From Kordiimonadaceae bacterium (GTDB lineage: Bacteria; Pseudomonadota; Alphaproteobacteria; Sphingomonadales; Emcibacteraceae): a stretch of 64,000 nucleotides of DNA. The stretch spans positions 1-64,000 of the forward strand of contig JABGYD010000008.1 of assembly GCA_018675425.1 (NCBI GenBank). Reading direction: 5' to 3'. Positions 56,288-64,000 of the stretch are shown one piece after another; the stretch's first letter is position 1; every line of letters begins with the position of its first letter. The notes under the pieces are model-generated. The model worked only from the letters and a program-made list of their open reading frames with translations. It was not told the origin of the DNA and searched no databases. Made by a program: the position numbers and the translations under genes.

Positions 56288-57427
56288 TTAAGGTGACTTA
56301 ATTAATTTTTCTAGTTCTTTCCTTATAATTTCTTGTTGTTCTTTTGGTGCATTTGTCAAAGCACTCTTCATGGCAGTAATAGCATCTGGTTTTTGACCAA
56401 GAACCATATATGCTCGTGAAAGACGCAGCCAACCCTCAATATTATCAGGGTTTTGCGTCTGTTTATCCGCAAGCTGCAACACCATCTGATAAATAAGTTC
56501 TGCCTGTTCACCCTCATCCATATTCTGAATTGTCTCTACTTGTTCGCTAGTGATTGATGGCGCTCTTGTCTCAGGAAGGCCTTGAGCCAAACCCAATTCC
56601 ATCGCAGCTTTGTCCGCCCAATAATCCACCAGCGGCTTAAGTGGACTTTGTTCTTCAAGTCCTCTGCTTATTTCAAGCCAATTACGATAGGCAACCTCTA
56701 TATCTCCTGCCTGATAATCTGCAAGCGCAAAATAATACTTAGGGCCCGGATGTGCCGGTTGTGTTTTTGCAGCCTTATTCAAAACAACAAGAGCTGCCGG
56801 AGTTACTTTTTCCTTGGCCGCAACAATTAGACTTTCACCATACATAAGTTGAAGGTCAAAGCTTTTTGGATCAATAACTTGAGCTTGATAAAGAGCTTTA
56901 GCCGCTGATTGAAAGTTCCCTAAACTCATTTCTAAACGAGAAAGATAAACAAGACCCTCAATATCAGGGGCTTTGCTAGCAAGCTGAGTGACTAGACGTT
57001 CACGAAGTTTAATTTTGTTTTTATAATCTTCTGCCTGATCTCCTTCCAAGCGCGCTTTTTCAGCAAGGCTTCTCGGGTAATCCGGCATAGATGGCGTCCC
57101 AAGCACTGAATAAAGTGCAATTGACATCAAAAGAAACATCAACATAGAAATGGTAAACAAACTATTTGGAGCCTCCTCTATAATTACTCCTTCTTCATTT
57201 GATGCTGCTGATAAAATTCGTCTTTCTATTTCTATACGGGATCTTTTGGCTTCAACTTCGCTCAAAAGGTCAAGTTTAAAATTATTTTCTAACTCTTTTA
57301 GTTGTTCAGTATAGACTGAGATATCCGGCTTTCTTTGCTCTGTCATCACAGCCTTTTTGTAATAAGGAATAAGCAGGACAAGAACGGCAACAAAACAAAA
57401 AATTATGAGGGGAATAAGGTACATCAA
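56288..57427 (-). CDS. ccmI: Cytochrome c maturation protein CcmI (CycH)
   Basis: Apocytochrome c chaperone (379 residues). The N-terminal part has two membrane helices (about 3-22 and 93-112) around a cytoplasmic loop, and the periplasmic C-terminal part (about 130-379) contains TPR repeats, for example GLVYLSRLEMSLGNFQSAAKA and GWLRLSRAYMVLGQKPDAITA in part. It presents apocytochrome c to the CcmF-CcmH ligase. Overlaps ccmH by four bases and closes the ccm operon. Confidence 0.92.
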   Translation of the reverse strand: MMYLIPLIIFCFVAVLVLLIPYYKKAVMTEQRKPDISVYTEQLKELENNFKLDLLSEVEAKRSRIEIERRILSAASNEEGVIIEEAPNSLFTISMLMFLLMSIALYSVLGTPSMPDYPRSLAEKARLEGDQAEDYKNKIKLRERLVTQLASKAPDIEGLVYLSRLEMSLGNFQSAAKALYQAQVIDPKSFDLQLMYGESLIVAAKEKVTPAALVVLNKAAKTQPAHPGPKYYFALADYQAGDIEVAYRNWLEISRGLEEQSPLKPLVDYWADKAAMELGLAQGLPETRAPSITSEQVETIQNMDEGEQAELIYQMVLQLADKQTQNPDNIEGWLRLSRAYMVLGQKPDAITAMKSALTNAPKEQQEIIRKELEKLIKSP

Positions 57428-57891
57428 TCATCAGCCCTTTCATCAAGCAGCACTCTTAGTCGTTTTTCTTCTTCTTTATTAAGTGGTGGCGAGACTGCTA
57501 AAGATTTTCTCTGCGATTGATTACGGTAAATAACAAAAAAGCCAATAAGAAGTAAAAGTACCGGCGATAACCATAAAATTATCGTCGTCCTATCAAATGG
57601 GGGTTTTAAGAGCACCCAAACACCGTAACGTTTGGTCATAAAAAATAGGACCTCTTCATCGGTATCTCCTGCCGTTATTCTTTCCCTAACAATTTCACGA
57701 AGGTCTTTGGCAAGCGGAGCATCACTGTCAACGATCGATTGGTTTTGACAAACTAAACATCGTAGTTTTTTCATAATTTCTTGGGCTCTTATCTCTGAAG
57801 CTGGGTCAGCAAGTTGCTTTTCATCAACCCCAACGGCATGCACGGCAAATGTTATAAATATAAATAAGGTAATACTTAAAAAAACTCTCAT
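57424..57891 (-). CDS. ccmH: Cytochrome c maturation protein CcmH (CycL)
   Basis: Thiol-reductase subunit of the heme ligase (155 residues). It has a signal peptide, the LRCLVCQNQS motif with Cys45 and Cys48, and one C-terminal membrane helix (about 104-122). It reduces the disulfide in apocytochrome c CXXCH motifs before heme attachment. It overlaps ccmG and ccmI by four bases each (ATGA-type). Confidence 0.96.
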   Translation of the reverse strand: MRVFLSITLFIFITFAVHAVGVDEKQLADPASEIRAQEIMKKLRCLVCQNQSIVDSDAPLAKDLREIVRERITAGDTDEEVLFFMTKRYGVWVLLKPPFDRTTIILWLSPVLLLLIGFFVIYRNQSQRKSLAVSPPLNKEEEKRLRVLLDERADD

Positions 57892-58409
57892 TCCCCCATC
57901 CTTTTAATTATAGGCAAGAACTTATCTTCAAAGTCCATTTCGTGAATGGGGCCCGCATGCTTGTAACGAATAATTCCGTCTTGAATGACATAAGTTTCCG
58001 GCACTCCGTAAACACCAAAATTAATGGCGACACGACCATCTTCATCAGCGGCTATTTTATAATAAGGATTACCTTGTTCTTTAATGAAGCGATTGGTGTC
58101 ACGAGCTTTATCCTTATAGCTGATACCATAAATTTTATAGCCTTGATTTTTGAGTTCCATCAAAAACGGATGCTCCACATAACATGGGGCACACCATGAA
58201 GCAAAAAAGTTAATAATGATGACTTCTTCCTCGGCTTTTACGTCAGTCGATGAAAAACCAAGGCTTTCACCACCAACTATTGGCAGCGAAAATTCAGGAA
58301 TAGGATCATTAATTAGTTCGGATGGAATATTACCTGGGTTTAAACTAAGCCCAGTAAAAAGTGCCAGAGAAATAAAACAAAAGATAGCGAACGGGATAAA
58401 TTTTTTCAT
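57888..58409 (-). CDS. ccmG: Thiol:disulfide interchange protein CcmG/DsbE
   Basis: Membrane-tethered periplasmic thioredoxin (173 residues) that keeps CcmH and apocytochrome c reduced. An N-terminal anchor (about 5-23) precedes a thioredoxin domain with FFASWCAPCYVEHPFL, Cys73 and Cys76, and the family GVYGVPETYVIQDG segment with the cis-proline. It begins directly after the ccmF stop (TAG then ATG). Confidence 0.95.
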   Translation of the reverse strand: MKKFIPFAIFCFISLALFTGLSLNPGNIPSELINDPIPEFSLPIVGGESLGFSSTDVKAEEEVIIINFFASWCAPCYVEHPFLMELKNQGYKIYGISYKDKARDTNRFIKEQGNPYYKIAADEDGRVAINFGVYGVPETYVIQDGIIRYKHAGPIHEMDFEDKFLPIIKRMGE

Positions 58410-60365
58410 CTAATTTATCTTTTTCTTTGCAGCACCCATTCGAAAGCGTCTATCACTTAATGAAATAAACCCTCCAAAAACCATAACTACGACACCACCC
58501 CACAGCCAGGTTTGCAAAGGCTTATAGTATAGCCGCACCGCCCATTGATCATAAGTTTTATTATTAGCTTCCCCTATGACTATAAATAAATCACCCATAA
58601 GAGTGCTGTATATTGCAGCTTCCGTTGTTGGCATTGGAGGGGTAGAAAAAAGACGGGCTTCTGGTTCCAGGGTAGCCACAATTTTACCATTTTTTCTGAT
58701 ATCAAACGCCCCCCTTACCGCCGTATAATTGGGTCCAATAATACCGTTTGTATCCCTAAAGTTTACATCATAGCCACCGATATTAATTTCGTCCCCATAA
58801 GCCATAATTTTTTGCTGCTCAGTGCCCCAATAAGAAGAGCCGGCCATACCCAGCACCGCAATCGCAAGGCCAAGATGACCAAAGCTCATCCCCACAGAAG
58901 CTCTTGGTTGACGCCTTATCCGCTTCATAGCATTTACCTTAAAGAGTTTGACTCTATCAGCCCATTCATAAAATGTTGCCGCCATAAGCCACAATCCAAG
59001 GCCAAGCCAAACCGCTGCCATTATTTCACCCCCACCTAGCATATAAAAGAAGGCAAGCGCTGCAACCAGTGATGTAGCAAATACAAATCCAAGCCTTGAA
59101 ACTATACCTGCCAGGTCTGCCCGTTTCCAACTTGCAGAAGGGCCAAGGCCCATTACCAAAAGAAGAGGTATCATTAAAAAGCCAAATGCAAGGTTAAAAA
59201 ATGGCGGACCCACTGTAATTTTATCACCAGTAAGGGCATCACGTAAAAGTGGATAAAGAGTACCAAACATTACGACCATCGCTGCTACAGAAAGCAGTAA
59301 ATTATTAATTACTAGCATGCTTTCTCTGCTAATGGGTGCAAACAAGCCACCAGCTTGCAGTTTATCAGCCCTAAGTGCAAAGAGGAGTAAGCTACCTCCT
59401 ATAACTAGGAAAAGAAATGCGAGAATAAAAACACCGCGCTCAGGGTCAGTCGCAAATGCATGAACGGATGTCAAAACACCACTTCGAACAATGAACGTAC
59501 CAAGCAGGCTAAATGAAAACGCAATGATAGCTAGTAATATAGTCCAAGCCTTAAGTGTATCACGTTTTTCCACAACAATTGCCGAATGAAGAAGCGCCGT
59601 AGCCACTAACCACGGCATAAAGGATGCGTTTTCAACTGGGTCCCAAAACCACCACCCGCCCCACCCTAATTCATAGTAAGCCCACCATGATCCAAGCGTA
59701 ATCCCAGCAGTAAGAAAACACCACGCTAGTAGGGTCCAAGGTCGAACCCAACGCGCCCAAGCCGCATCAACACGACCCTCAATCAGCGCGCCAACAGCGA
59801 AGGAAAATGTGACCGAAAGACCCACATAACCGAGATAAAGAAGGGGTGGATGAAAAGCTAGCCCAGGATCCTGCAATAGCGGATTAAGGCCACTGCCTTC
59901 CATAGGGAATGGATAGAGGCGCTCAAATGGGTTAGATGTCAGAAGTAAAAATAGATAAAAGCCCAGCCCAATCAATGCTTGGATGCTTAGAACTTTAACA
60001 TATAAGGTTTTTGGTAATTTTCGGCCAAAAAAAGCAACGGCTGCCCCATATAGGGCAAGTATGAGCGCCCATAATAAAATTGAGCCTTCATGGTTACCCC
60101 ACGTCGCTGAAACTTTATAAAGCATCGGTTTTAGCGTGTGTGAATTTTTAGCTACATTAACTACCGAGAAATCAGAAACAATAAATGCATACATTAATGC
60201 ACCAAAGGCTATACTAACAAAGAAAAATTGCCCATATGCAGTCGGGGCCGATAGTCTCATCAAGCGGCCACGTCCTGTCAGTGCACCGTAAAGCGGAAAG
60301 ATTCCTTGCACTAACGATAAAGTACATGCCAAAATAAGTGCATAATGCCCAGATTCAACTATCAT
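58410..60365 (-). CDS. ccmF: Heme lyase CcmF
   Basis: Large polytopic subunit (651 residues, about 15 hydrophobic segments) of the System I cytochrome c synthetase that joins heme from CcmE to apocytochrome c. The WWD heme-handling motif is in GWGGWWFWDPVENASFMPW, with conserved His in the flanking loops (ATWGNHEGSILLW, HPPLLYLGYVG). The last part is the large periplasmic loop. It overlaps ccmE by four bases. Confidence 0.97.
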   Translation of the reverse strand: MIVESGHYALILACTLSLVQGIFPLYGALTGRGRLMRLSAPTAYGQFFFVSIAFGALMYAFIVSDFSVVNVAKNSHTLKPMLYKVSATWGNHEGSILLWALILALYGAAVAFFGRKLPKTLYVKVLSIQALIGLGFYLFLLLTSNPFERLYPFPMEGSGLNPLLQDPGLAFHPPLLYLGYVGLSVTFSFAVGALIEGRVDAAWARWVRPWTLLAWCFLTAGITLGSWWAYYELGWGGWWFWDPVENASFMPWLVATALLHSAIVVEKRDTLKAWTILLAIIAFSFSLLGTFIVRSGVLTSVHAFATDPERGVFILAFLFLVIGGSLLLFALRADKLQAGGLFAPISRESMLVINNLLLSVAAMVVMFGTLYPLLRDALTGDKITVGPPFFNLAFGFLMIPLLLVMGLGPSASWKRADLAGIVSRLGFVFATSLVAALAFFYMLGGGEIMAAVWLGLGLWLMAATFYEWADRVKLFKVNAMKRIRRQPRASVGMSFGHLGLAIAVLGMAGSSYWGTEQQKIMAYGDEINIGGYDVNFRDTNGIIGPNYTAVRGAFDIRKNGKIVATLEPEARLFSTPPMPTTEAAIYSTLMGDLFIVIGEANNKTYDQWAVRLYYKPLQTWLWGGVVVMVFGGFISLSDRRFRMGAAKKKIN

Positions 60366-60835
60366 ATATTTTCTTCCCCGTCAGAATATTGAAAAACACC
60401 ACGTTTCTTGAGACTTTCAATTACTTCCTTAGGCATATAATTTTCATCATGTTTAGCCAGCACCTCTGTTGCAAAAAAAGGTCCAGAATTATTAATCTCA
60501 CCCTCAACAACCACACCTTGTCCTTCGCGAAACAAGTCAGGAAGGGAGCCCTTATAAATAACCTTTACCGTTTCATTGCCATCAGTAATATCAAACCTGT
60601 AAGTGAGGCCGTCCTCGTCTTTAAAGAAACTTTCTTCAACAACAAGTCCACCAAGGCGAACACGTTGACCATCAGAAAGATTACTTTCTGCAAGGTCAGA
60701 TGGATCAAGAAACAGACTTATGCTGTCTTGAAGGGCGGTAAGTACAAGTCCGACCGCCAAGAGCAAAATGGTCATTGAGGTAAGGAGTAAATAAAATCTT
60801 TTTGTCTTACGTTTTCCAGCACGAGTATTCGCCAT
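60362..60835 (-). CDS. ccmE: Heme chaperone CcmE
   Basis: Membrane-anchored periplasmic OB-fold protein (157 residues) that carries heme covalently bound to a histidine. The single N-terminal helix is at about 14-34, and the heme His129 is in LAKHDENYMPKEV, the canonical HxxxY motif. Overlaps ccmF by four bases; ccmD ends 15 bp upstream. Confidence 0.96.
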   Translation of the reverse strand: MANTRAGKRKTKRFYLLLTSMTILLLAVGLVLTALQDSISLFLDPSDLAESNLSDGQRVRLGGLVVEESFFKDEDGLTYRFDITDGNETVKVIYKGSLPDLFREGQGVVVEGEINNSGPFFATEVLAKHDENYMPKEVIESLKKRGVFQYSDGEENI

Positions 60836-60850
60836 GACGCGCTAATCCTA

Positions 60851-61000
60851 TTATTCGTTTATTGAGAGCTTTTCTTTCAGCTCATTATATTTTTTTAAAT
60901 CGGTTCTTTTATTTTTCCAACTCGAAAAGCCGTAAATTCCAAGTAAAATTATGACTGCACCATAGCACGGCCAGACAAAAATTCCATATTCACCCATCAT
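60851..61000 (-). CDS. ccmD: Heme exporter accessory protein CcmD
   Basis: Small single-span membrane protein of 49 residues that helps release heme-loaded CcmE from CcmABC. A helix at about 6-24 (FVWPCYGAVIILLGIYGF) is followed by a basic, Lys-rich cytoplasmic tail. I chose the ATG at 61000 with GGAGGAGA six bases before it; a second ATG follows immediately at 60997. The longer open frame lies inside ccmC and is not real. It overlaps the ccmC end by 11 bases. Confidence 0.88.
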   Translation of the reverse strand: MMGEYGIFVWPCYGAVIILLGIYGFSSWKNKRTDLKKYNELKEKLSINE

Positions 61001-61721
61001 CCTTCTCCTCCACCATTCTAATCTGGAGCCCCCTAATCTGGCGATTGATAATTTGGCTCTCAATACGCACCAACAACACGGTGACAAAATAAAAGTTAAA
61101 GGCGACTATACATATTAATAATGGCCATAACATGTCAGGGTGAATGCTTGCACCACCACTTTTCATAATGCTGGCTGGTTGATGAAGCGTATTCCACCAG
61201 TCCACAGAAAATTTAATAATTGGAAGATTAACTGCGCCGACAAGAGCTACTATTGCAGCTACTCGGGCTGCTTTTGCGCGATCATCGATGGCTCCCCACA
61301 CCGCCATATATCCAAAATAAAGGAATAATAAAACCAGTTCTGATGTCAAGCGCGCATCCCAAATCCAGTATGTGCCCCACATAGGTTTTCCCCAAAGACT
61401 ACCAGTAAATAGCGCAAGAACTGTAAAAATTGCTCCAATTGGTGCAGCGGCCCGAGCAGACTGATCTGCCAGTGGATGTTTCCAGATGATCCCGACGGCA
61501 CTAGCTACGGCCATAAAACCATAACAAAAAATCGACATGTAAGATGACGGCACATGTACAAAAATAATTCGGTAAGCACTGCCCATCTGGTAATCTTCAG
61601 GAGCAATAAAAAGGCCCCAATAAAGGCCAACAACCATTGATGTCACAGTGACAAAAAAGCACCATGGCATGATCGCTCTAGAGATCCGTAAGAAACGGGC
61701 TGGGTTCGCTAACTTATGCAT
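60990..61721 (-). CDS. ccmC: Heme handling protein CcmC
   Basis: Polytopic membrane protein (243 residues, six helices) that loads heme onto CcmE. The WWD motif is in GTYWIWDARLTSELVLLF, with conserved His in the loops on either side (FVHVPSSYMS and WNTLHQPAS). It opens the ccmCDEFGHI run; ccmB lies 475 bp upstream beyond a small gene on the other strand. Confidence 0.97.
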   Translation of the reverse strand: MHKLANPARFLRISRAIMPWCFFVTVTSMVVGLYWGLFIAPEDYQMGSAYRIIFVHVPSSYMSIFCYGFMAVASAVGIIWKHPLADQSARAAAPIGAIFTVLALFTGSLWGKPMWGTYWIWDARLTSELVLLFLYFGYMAVWGAIDDRAKAARVAAIVALVGAVNLPIIKFSVDWWNTLHQPASIMKSGGASIHPDMLWPLLICIVAFNFYFVTVLLVRIESQIINRQIRGLQIRMVEEKDDG

Positions 61722-61863
61722 AACCCTGATTTATCCCTTTCGCGGTTCATAATCAAGAATTAGTCAAAAAAATCGACATAGATGCCACTTTTTAGCCTTT
61801 TTATTTTATTAACCTTTATTATCCATACTTCCAAATCAGCCAACCCCAAGAGTTCCTAATGCT

Positions 61864-62148
61864 ATGCACTTAAAAATAATTAGAAAACCGCTAAAGCTTA
61901 TTGCTGGCAGTATGTTGTTTATTATTGGGGTAATTACCGCCCCAGCCCCCCTACCTATCGGCCAGTTTTTTGCCCTTGTTGGGCTAAGCCTTCTCATTTC
62001 AGAAAGCTCTTGGGTGAAGGTCAGAATACAAAGACTTCGTCGCCGTGTTCCCTTCATCGGTCAGCAACTTCAACGCGTGCGGCCACATTTACCTAAGTTT
62101 CTTAAAAAAGTGATCGACGATACTGACCCTGGTAATCTAAAAGAGTAA
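61864..62148 (+). CDS. Small membrane protein, PGPGW-like
   Basis: 94-residue protein of unknown function. Two hydrophobic segments (about 10-25 and 32-46) are joined by a short APAPLPIG turn, and the C-terminal half is basic with an amphipathic stretch (VRIQRLRRRVPFIGQQLQRV). The layout resembles the small putative transmembrane proteins with a PLPGPGW turn. It reads opposite to ccm genes on both sides, splitting ccmAB from ccmCDEFGHI. The signal is plain enough for a real gene, but the family call is tentative. Confidence 0.6.
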   Translation: MHLKIIRKPLKLIAGSMLFIIGVITAPAPLPIGQFFALVGLSLLISESSWVKVRIQRLRRRVPFIGQQLQRVRPHLPKFLKKVIDDTDPGNLKE

Positions 62149-62196
62149 TTTCAACAAGAAGCCTTATGCAGTCAAGGGGAAGGAGAAAATACTGTA

Positions 62197-62871
62197 TTAA
62201 TCTAAAGCTAACCTTAGGGCTGCAGCTGAAACCCAAGGAGTTATTGCAAAGCTAAAAAGGGTGACCGCCGCAAGAAAAAGAAGCGATGCATTGCTGCCAA
62301 TACCACTAATCCCTGCATCTACTGCCATCACACCAAAAATTAATACTGGAACATAAAGCGGCAATATTAGAAGAGATAGAAGTACACCACCTCTTTTTAG
62401 AGATACGGTGAGCGAAGCTCCGATAGTACCAATTAGTGAGAGCGCTGGCGTACCAATCAGCATAGCATAAATCAACGGTAAAAGAGCCGCATCATTCATA
62501 TTTAAAAGTACAGCAAGAACGGGGGTTATTAGTATTAGTGGGAGTGAGGTTGTTAACCAATGAGCAAGCGATTTTCCAATTACTATAAGCTCGAGCGGCA
62601 AGCGACTTAATGCGTATTGATCAAGGGTGCCGTCTTCGTAGTCTGCCTGGAAAATTCTGTCCAGTGAAAGAAGACAAGCAAGAAGTGCCGCTACCCAGAT
62701 TACTCCAACAGCAATACGAGCAAGAACACTCTGCTCAGGGCCAACACCAAGTGGAAAAAGAGTAACCACTATAATAAAGAATGCCACAACCATGCTACTA
62801 GTACTGCCACCCTGCCAACCTATTTTAATGTCGCGTTTTACGACTGACCAAAAATGGGTATTCATGACCAA
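62197..62871 (-). CDS. ccmB: Heme exporter protein CcmB
   Basis: Membrane subunit (224 residues, about six helices) of the CcmAB ABC transporter that works with CcmCD to release heme-CcmE. Family segments are FQADYEDGTLDQYALSRLPL, GKSLAHWLTTSLPLI and GTPALSLIGTIGASL. It overlaps ccmA by 10 bases. Confidence 0.95.
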   Translation of the reverse strand: MVMNTHFWSVVKRDIKIGWQGGSTSSMVVAFFIIVVTLFPLGVGPEQSVLARIAVGVIWVAALLACLLSLDRIFQADYEDGTLDQYALSRLPLELIVIGKSLAHWLTTSLPLILITPVLAVLLNMNDAALLPLIYAMLIGTPALSLIGTIGASLTVSLKRGGVLLSLLILPLYVPVLIFGVMAVDAGISGIGSNASLLFLAAVTLFSFAITPWVSAAALRLALD

Positions 62872-63524
62872 TCATCTCCCGAAGAAGAGAGCGATACGGA
62901 AAACTTTGTAACGTCGAAATTTTTAACCATCTCATCTTTAATTCTCAAATTATCGTGCGTTGCACAAATAATCATGCCCCCACCCGCCAAGTGCTTTTCC
63001 ATAGCAATTGATAAATAATCTAACCCTTGATCATCAATACCAACAGTAGGCTCGTCGTATAGCCAAAGAGCTGCAGGATGGCAAAGTGACCTCGCAAGAG
63101 CTACGCGTCGAGCTTGACCAGATGAGAGGTATCGAACCGGCGTATCTCTAAGGTAGTCGATACCCATTTGGTTGAGGGAGTATAATATTTTATTTTGACA
63201 TCCCCATAAGTCAGCCCAAAATTTAATATTTTCAAGCACCGTAAATTCAGATTTGAGAGCATTTTTGTGGCTAAGGTAGCAAATATTTCTAGCAATCCAC
63301 TCTCTGTTGCCCATTACAGAAATTCCATCTGATAAGACGTCACCTTCTTCAATATCAATGAGGCCAGCAAGTGTTTTTAAAAGCGTGGATTTTCCCGATC
63401 CATTGGGACCAATTAACTTTAAGAGCAACCCCGATATTAGATTAAAGCCAAGACCACGAAGCACTGACCTGTCTCCGCGCTTTATGGATAAATTTAAAAC
63501 TGAAAAGGTATCTATTTTTTCCAC
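62862..63524 (-). CDS. ccmA: Heme exporter ATP-binding protein CcmA
   Basis: ABC ATPase (220 residues) of the CcmABCD complex. Walker A is GPNGSGKSTLLKTLAG, the signature LSSGQARRVALARSL, and Walker B LWLYDEPTVGID; the fold is complete. The start is a GTG with AGGG five bases upstream; a perfect 15-bp inverted repeat ends right before that ribosome site. ccmB follows with a 10-base overlap. Confidence 0.95.
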   Translation of the reverse strand: MEKIDTFSVLNLSIKRGDRSVLRGLGFNLISGLLLKLIGPNGSGKSTLLKTLAGLIDIEEGDVLSDGISVMGNREWIARNICYLSHKNALKSEFTVLENIKFWADLWGCQNKILYSLNQMGIDYLRDTPVRYLSSGQARRVALARSLCHPAALWLYDEPTVGIDDQGLDYLSIAMEKHLAGGGMIICATHDNLRIKDEMVKNFDVTKFSVSLSSSGDDWS

Positions 63525-63532
63525 TTGACCCT

Positions 63533-63569
63533 ACTGCTATAGCTTTTATTTCTAAAAAGCTATAGCAGT
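63533..63569. repeat. Perfect inverted repeat upstream of ccmA
   Basis: Arms ACTGCTATAGCTTTT (63533-63547) and its exact complement (63555-63569) flank a seven-base loop. In the ccmA mRNA this would be a 15-bp hairpin whose base abuts the AGGG ribosome site. No long T-tract follows the stem on either strand, so it is not a standard terminator. Confidence 0.85.
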
Positions 63570-63596
63570 ATATAGGCGTGCTGAGAAGCCCTCAGT

Positions 63597-63824
63597 TTAG
63601 CTATAAAACTTTTTTGAAATATCGCGGGCCCATATAAGAATTCCAGATGCAATTGTAAAAAAGCTAGTACCAACTAAAATTGATATCAATTCATTGCTTT
63701 CTAAACCGCCTTTTGCACCAGACGCAAACACATAAAAGGTTGCAACCATCAAGCTTATCAGAAGATTTTTACCGTTTAAAAAACTCCTAATTAATACGCT
63801 TTTTGTTTTTTGTTCTAGAATCAT
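63597..63824 (-). CDS. Small two-helix membrane protein, unknown
   Basis: 75-residue hypothetical protein. Two hydrophobic segments (about 20-36 and 45-64) suggest a hairpin in the inner membrane with a basic N terminus; a short Gly/Glu loop separates them. I recognise no family. It reads in the same direction as ccmA but is separated from it by 72 bp holding a long inverted repeat. Codon use looks like its neighbours. Confidence 0.5.
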   Translation of the reverse strand: MILEQKTKSVLIRSFLNGKNLLISLMVATFYVFASGAKGGLESNELISILVGTSFFTIASGILIWARDISKKFYS

Positions 63825-63931
63825 AATATTTACTCCTCACAATTTTAGCAATGTTATGAAAATAAATATTGAACAAATTTTTGGCATTTTTTTGGCAAGA
63901 ATAAGGTCTTTTTCAGGCAGTCAAAGGCAGG

Positions 63932-63987
63932 AGCGCCTTATTTTAAAAAATAATTAACTTTTATGACCACCAAAAAGGCGCTTTTTT
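63932..63987 (+). terminator. Possible terminator-like inverted repeat at the window end
   Basis: AGCGCCTT (63932-63939) pairs with AAGGCGCT (63975-63982), followed by a T-run on the plus strand; the 35-base spacer also contains a self-complementary A/T stretch. No plus-strand gene lies just upstream, so its role is unclear. It may belong to a gene beyond the window. Confidence 0.35.
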
Positions 63988-64000
63988 CTTGAGTTTTAGA

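Noticed and set aside
61001-61087. 78-codon form of ccmD
   Set aside because: The extra 29 residues overlap ccmC coding sequence, and a strong ribosome site precedes the ATG at 61000.
1-64000. tRNA, rRNA, CRISPR arrays, insertion sequences, prophage or toxin-antitoxin genes
   Set aside because: Gaps were read on both strands for tRNA arm motifs, repeated spacers and transposase or integrase frames; none was convincing.

Overview
The window reads as chromosomal DNA of a low-GC (roughly 38-40 % by eye, not computed) alphaproteobacterium, probably aerobic, Gram-negative and marine or aquatic. Supporting blocks are leuS-lptE-holA with a DUF3576 lipoprotein upstream, a TIGR02186/TauE pair, ffh-rpsP-rimM-trmD-rplS followed by leuCDB-asd, sdhCDAB, mtaB-ftsY-ispZ, and a System I (ccm) cytochrome c maturation cluster. 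I cannot name the genus. No phage, transposase, CRISPR array, rRNA or tRNA was recognised. Coding density is high and many junctions are translationally coupled (TAATG, TGATG or ATGA overlaps).

Layout. 1-3323 (-): tripartite RND efflux pump (TolC-like lipoprotein, adaptor, permease cut by the window edge). 3548-8924: RluA pseudouridine synthase, 3-hydroxyisobutyryl-CoA hydrolase, Xaa-Pro aminopeptidase, a TIGR02186 membrane protein and a TauE/SafE exporter. 9293-10878 (+): YceI-like and DUF481 envelope proteins. 10917-13782 (-): msrP-msrQ and a Tat-exported PLP enzyme. 13906-19276: ABC-F ATPase, nitroreductase, POT peptide transporter, M14 carboxypeptidase. 19341-29602: a complete histidine utilisation locus (hutH, hutU, hutI, hutF, hutG, hutC) with a fumarylacetoacetate-hydrolase-family gene, a stand-alone Lrp/AsnC effector domain and a sodium-dependent transporter. 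29858-34599 (-): DUF3576, leuS, lptE, holA. 34903-39213: outer-membrane protein, ThiE-like protein, YggS, oligopeptidase B. 39508-42878 (+): sdhCDAB. 42987-47153 (-): leuCDB and asd. 47274-50984 (-): ffh, rpsP, rimM, trmD, rplS. 51229-56253 (+): outer-membrane barrel, SLC13-type transporter, mtaB, ftsY, ispZ. 56288-63524 (-): ccmAB and ccmCDEFGHI, split by one small opposite-strand gene; then a small membrane protein.

The hut locus is the clearest self-contained system. HutH, HutU, HutI, HutF and HutG form the five-step histidine-to-glutamate route through N-formylglutamate. Three palindromes with the core TGTATATACA lie in front of hutU, in front of hutC, and between the divergent hutF and hutI, so the GntR-family HutC probably represses all of them, including itself.

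The less expected signals are non-coding: a good promoter followed by a folded leader in front of ffh; a hairpin plus T7 tract inside the leader of sdhCDAB that looks like an attenuator; and a perfect 15-bp inverted repeat abutting the ribosome binding site of ccmA. I did not find a clearly new multi-gene system. The best protein-level oddities are the exported PLP enzyme apparently co-transcribed with msrPQ, the stand-alone RAM-domain protein in the hut operon, and the Gly/Arg-rich tail of the efflux adaptor.
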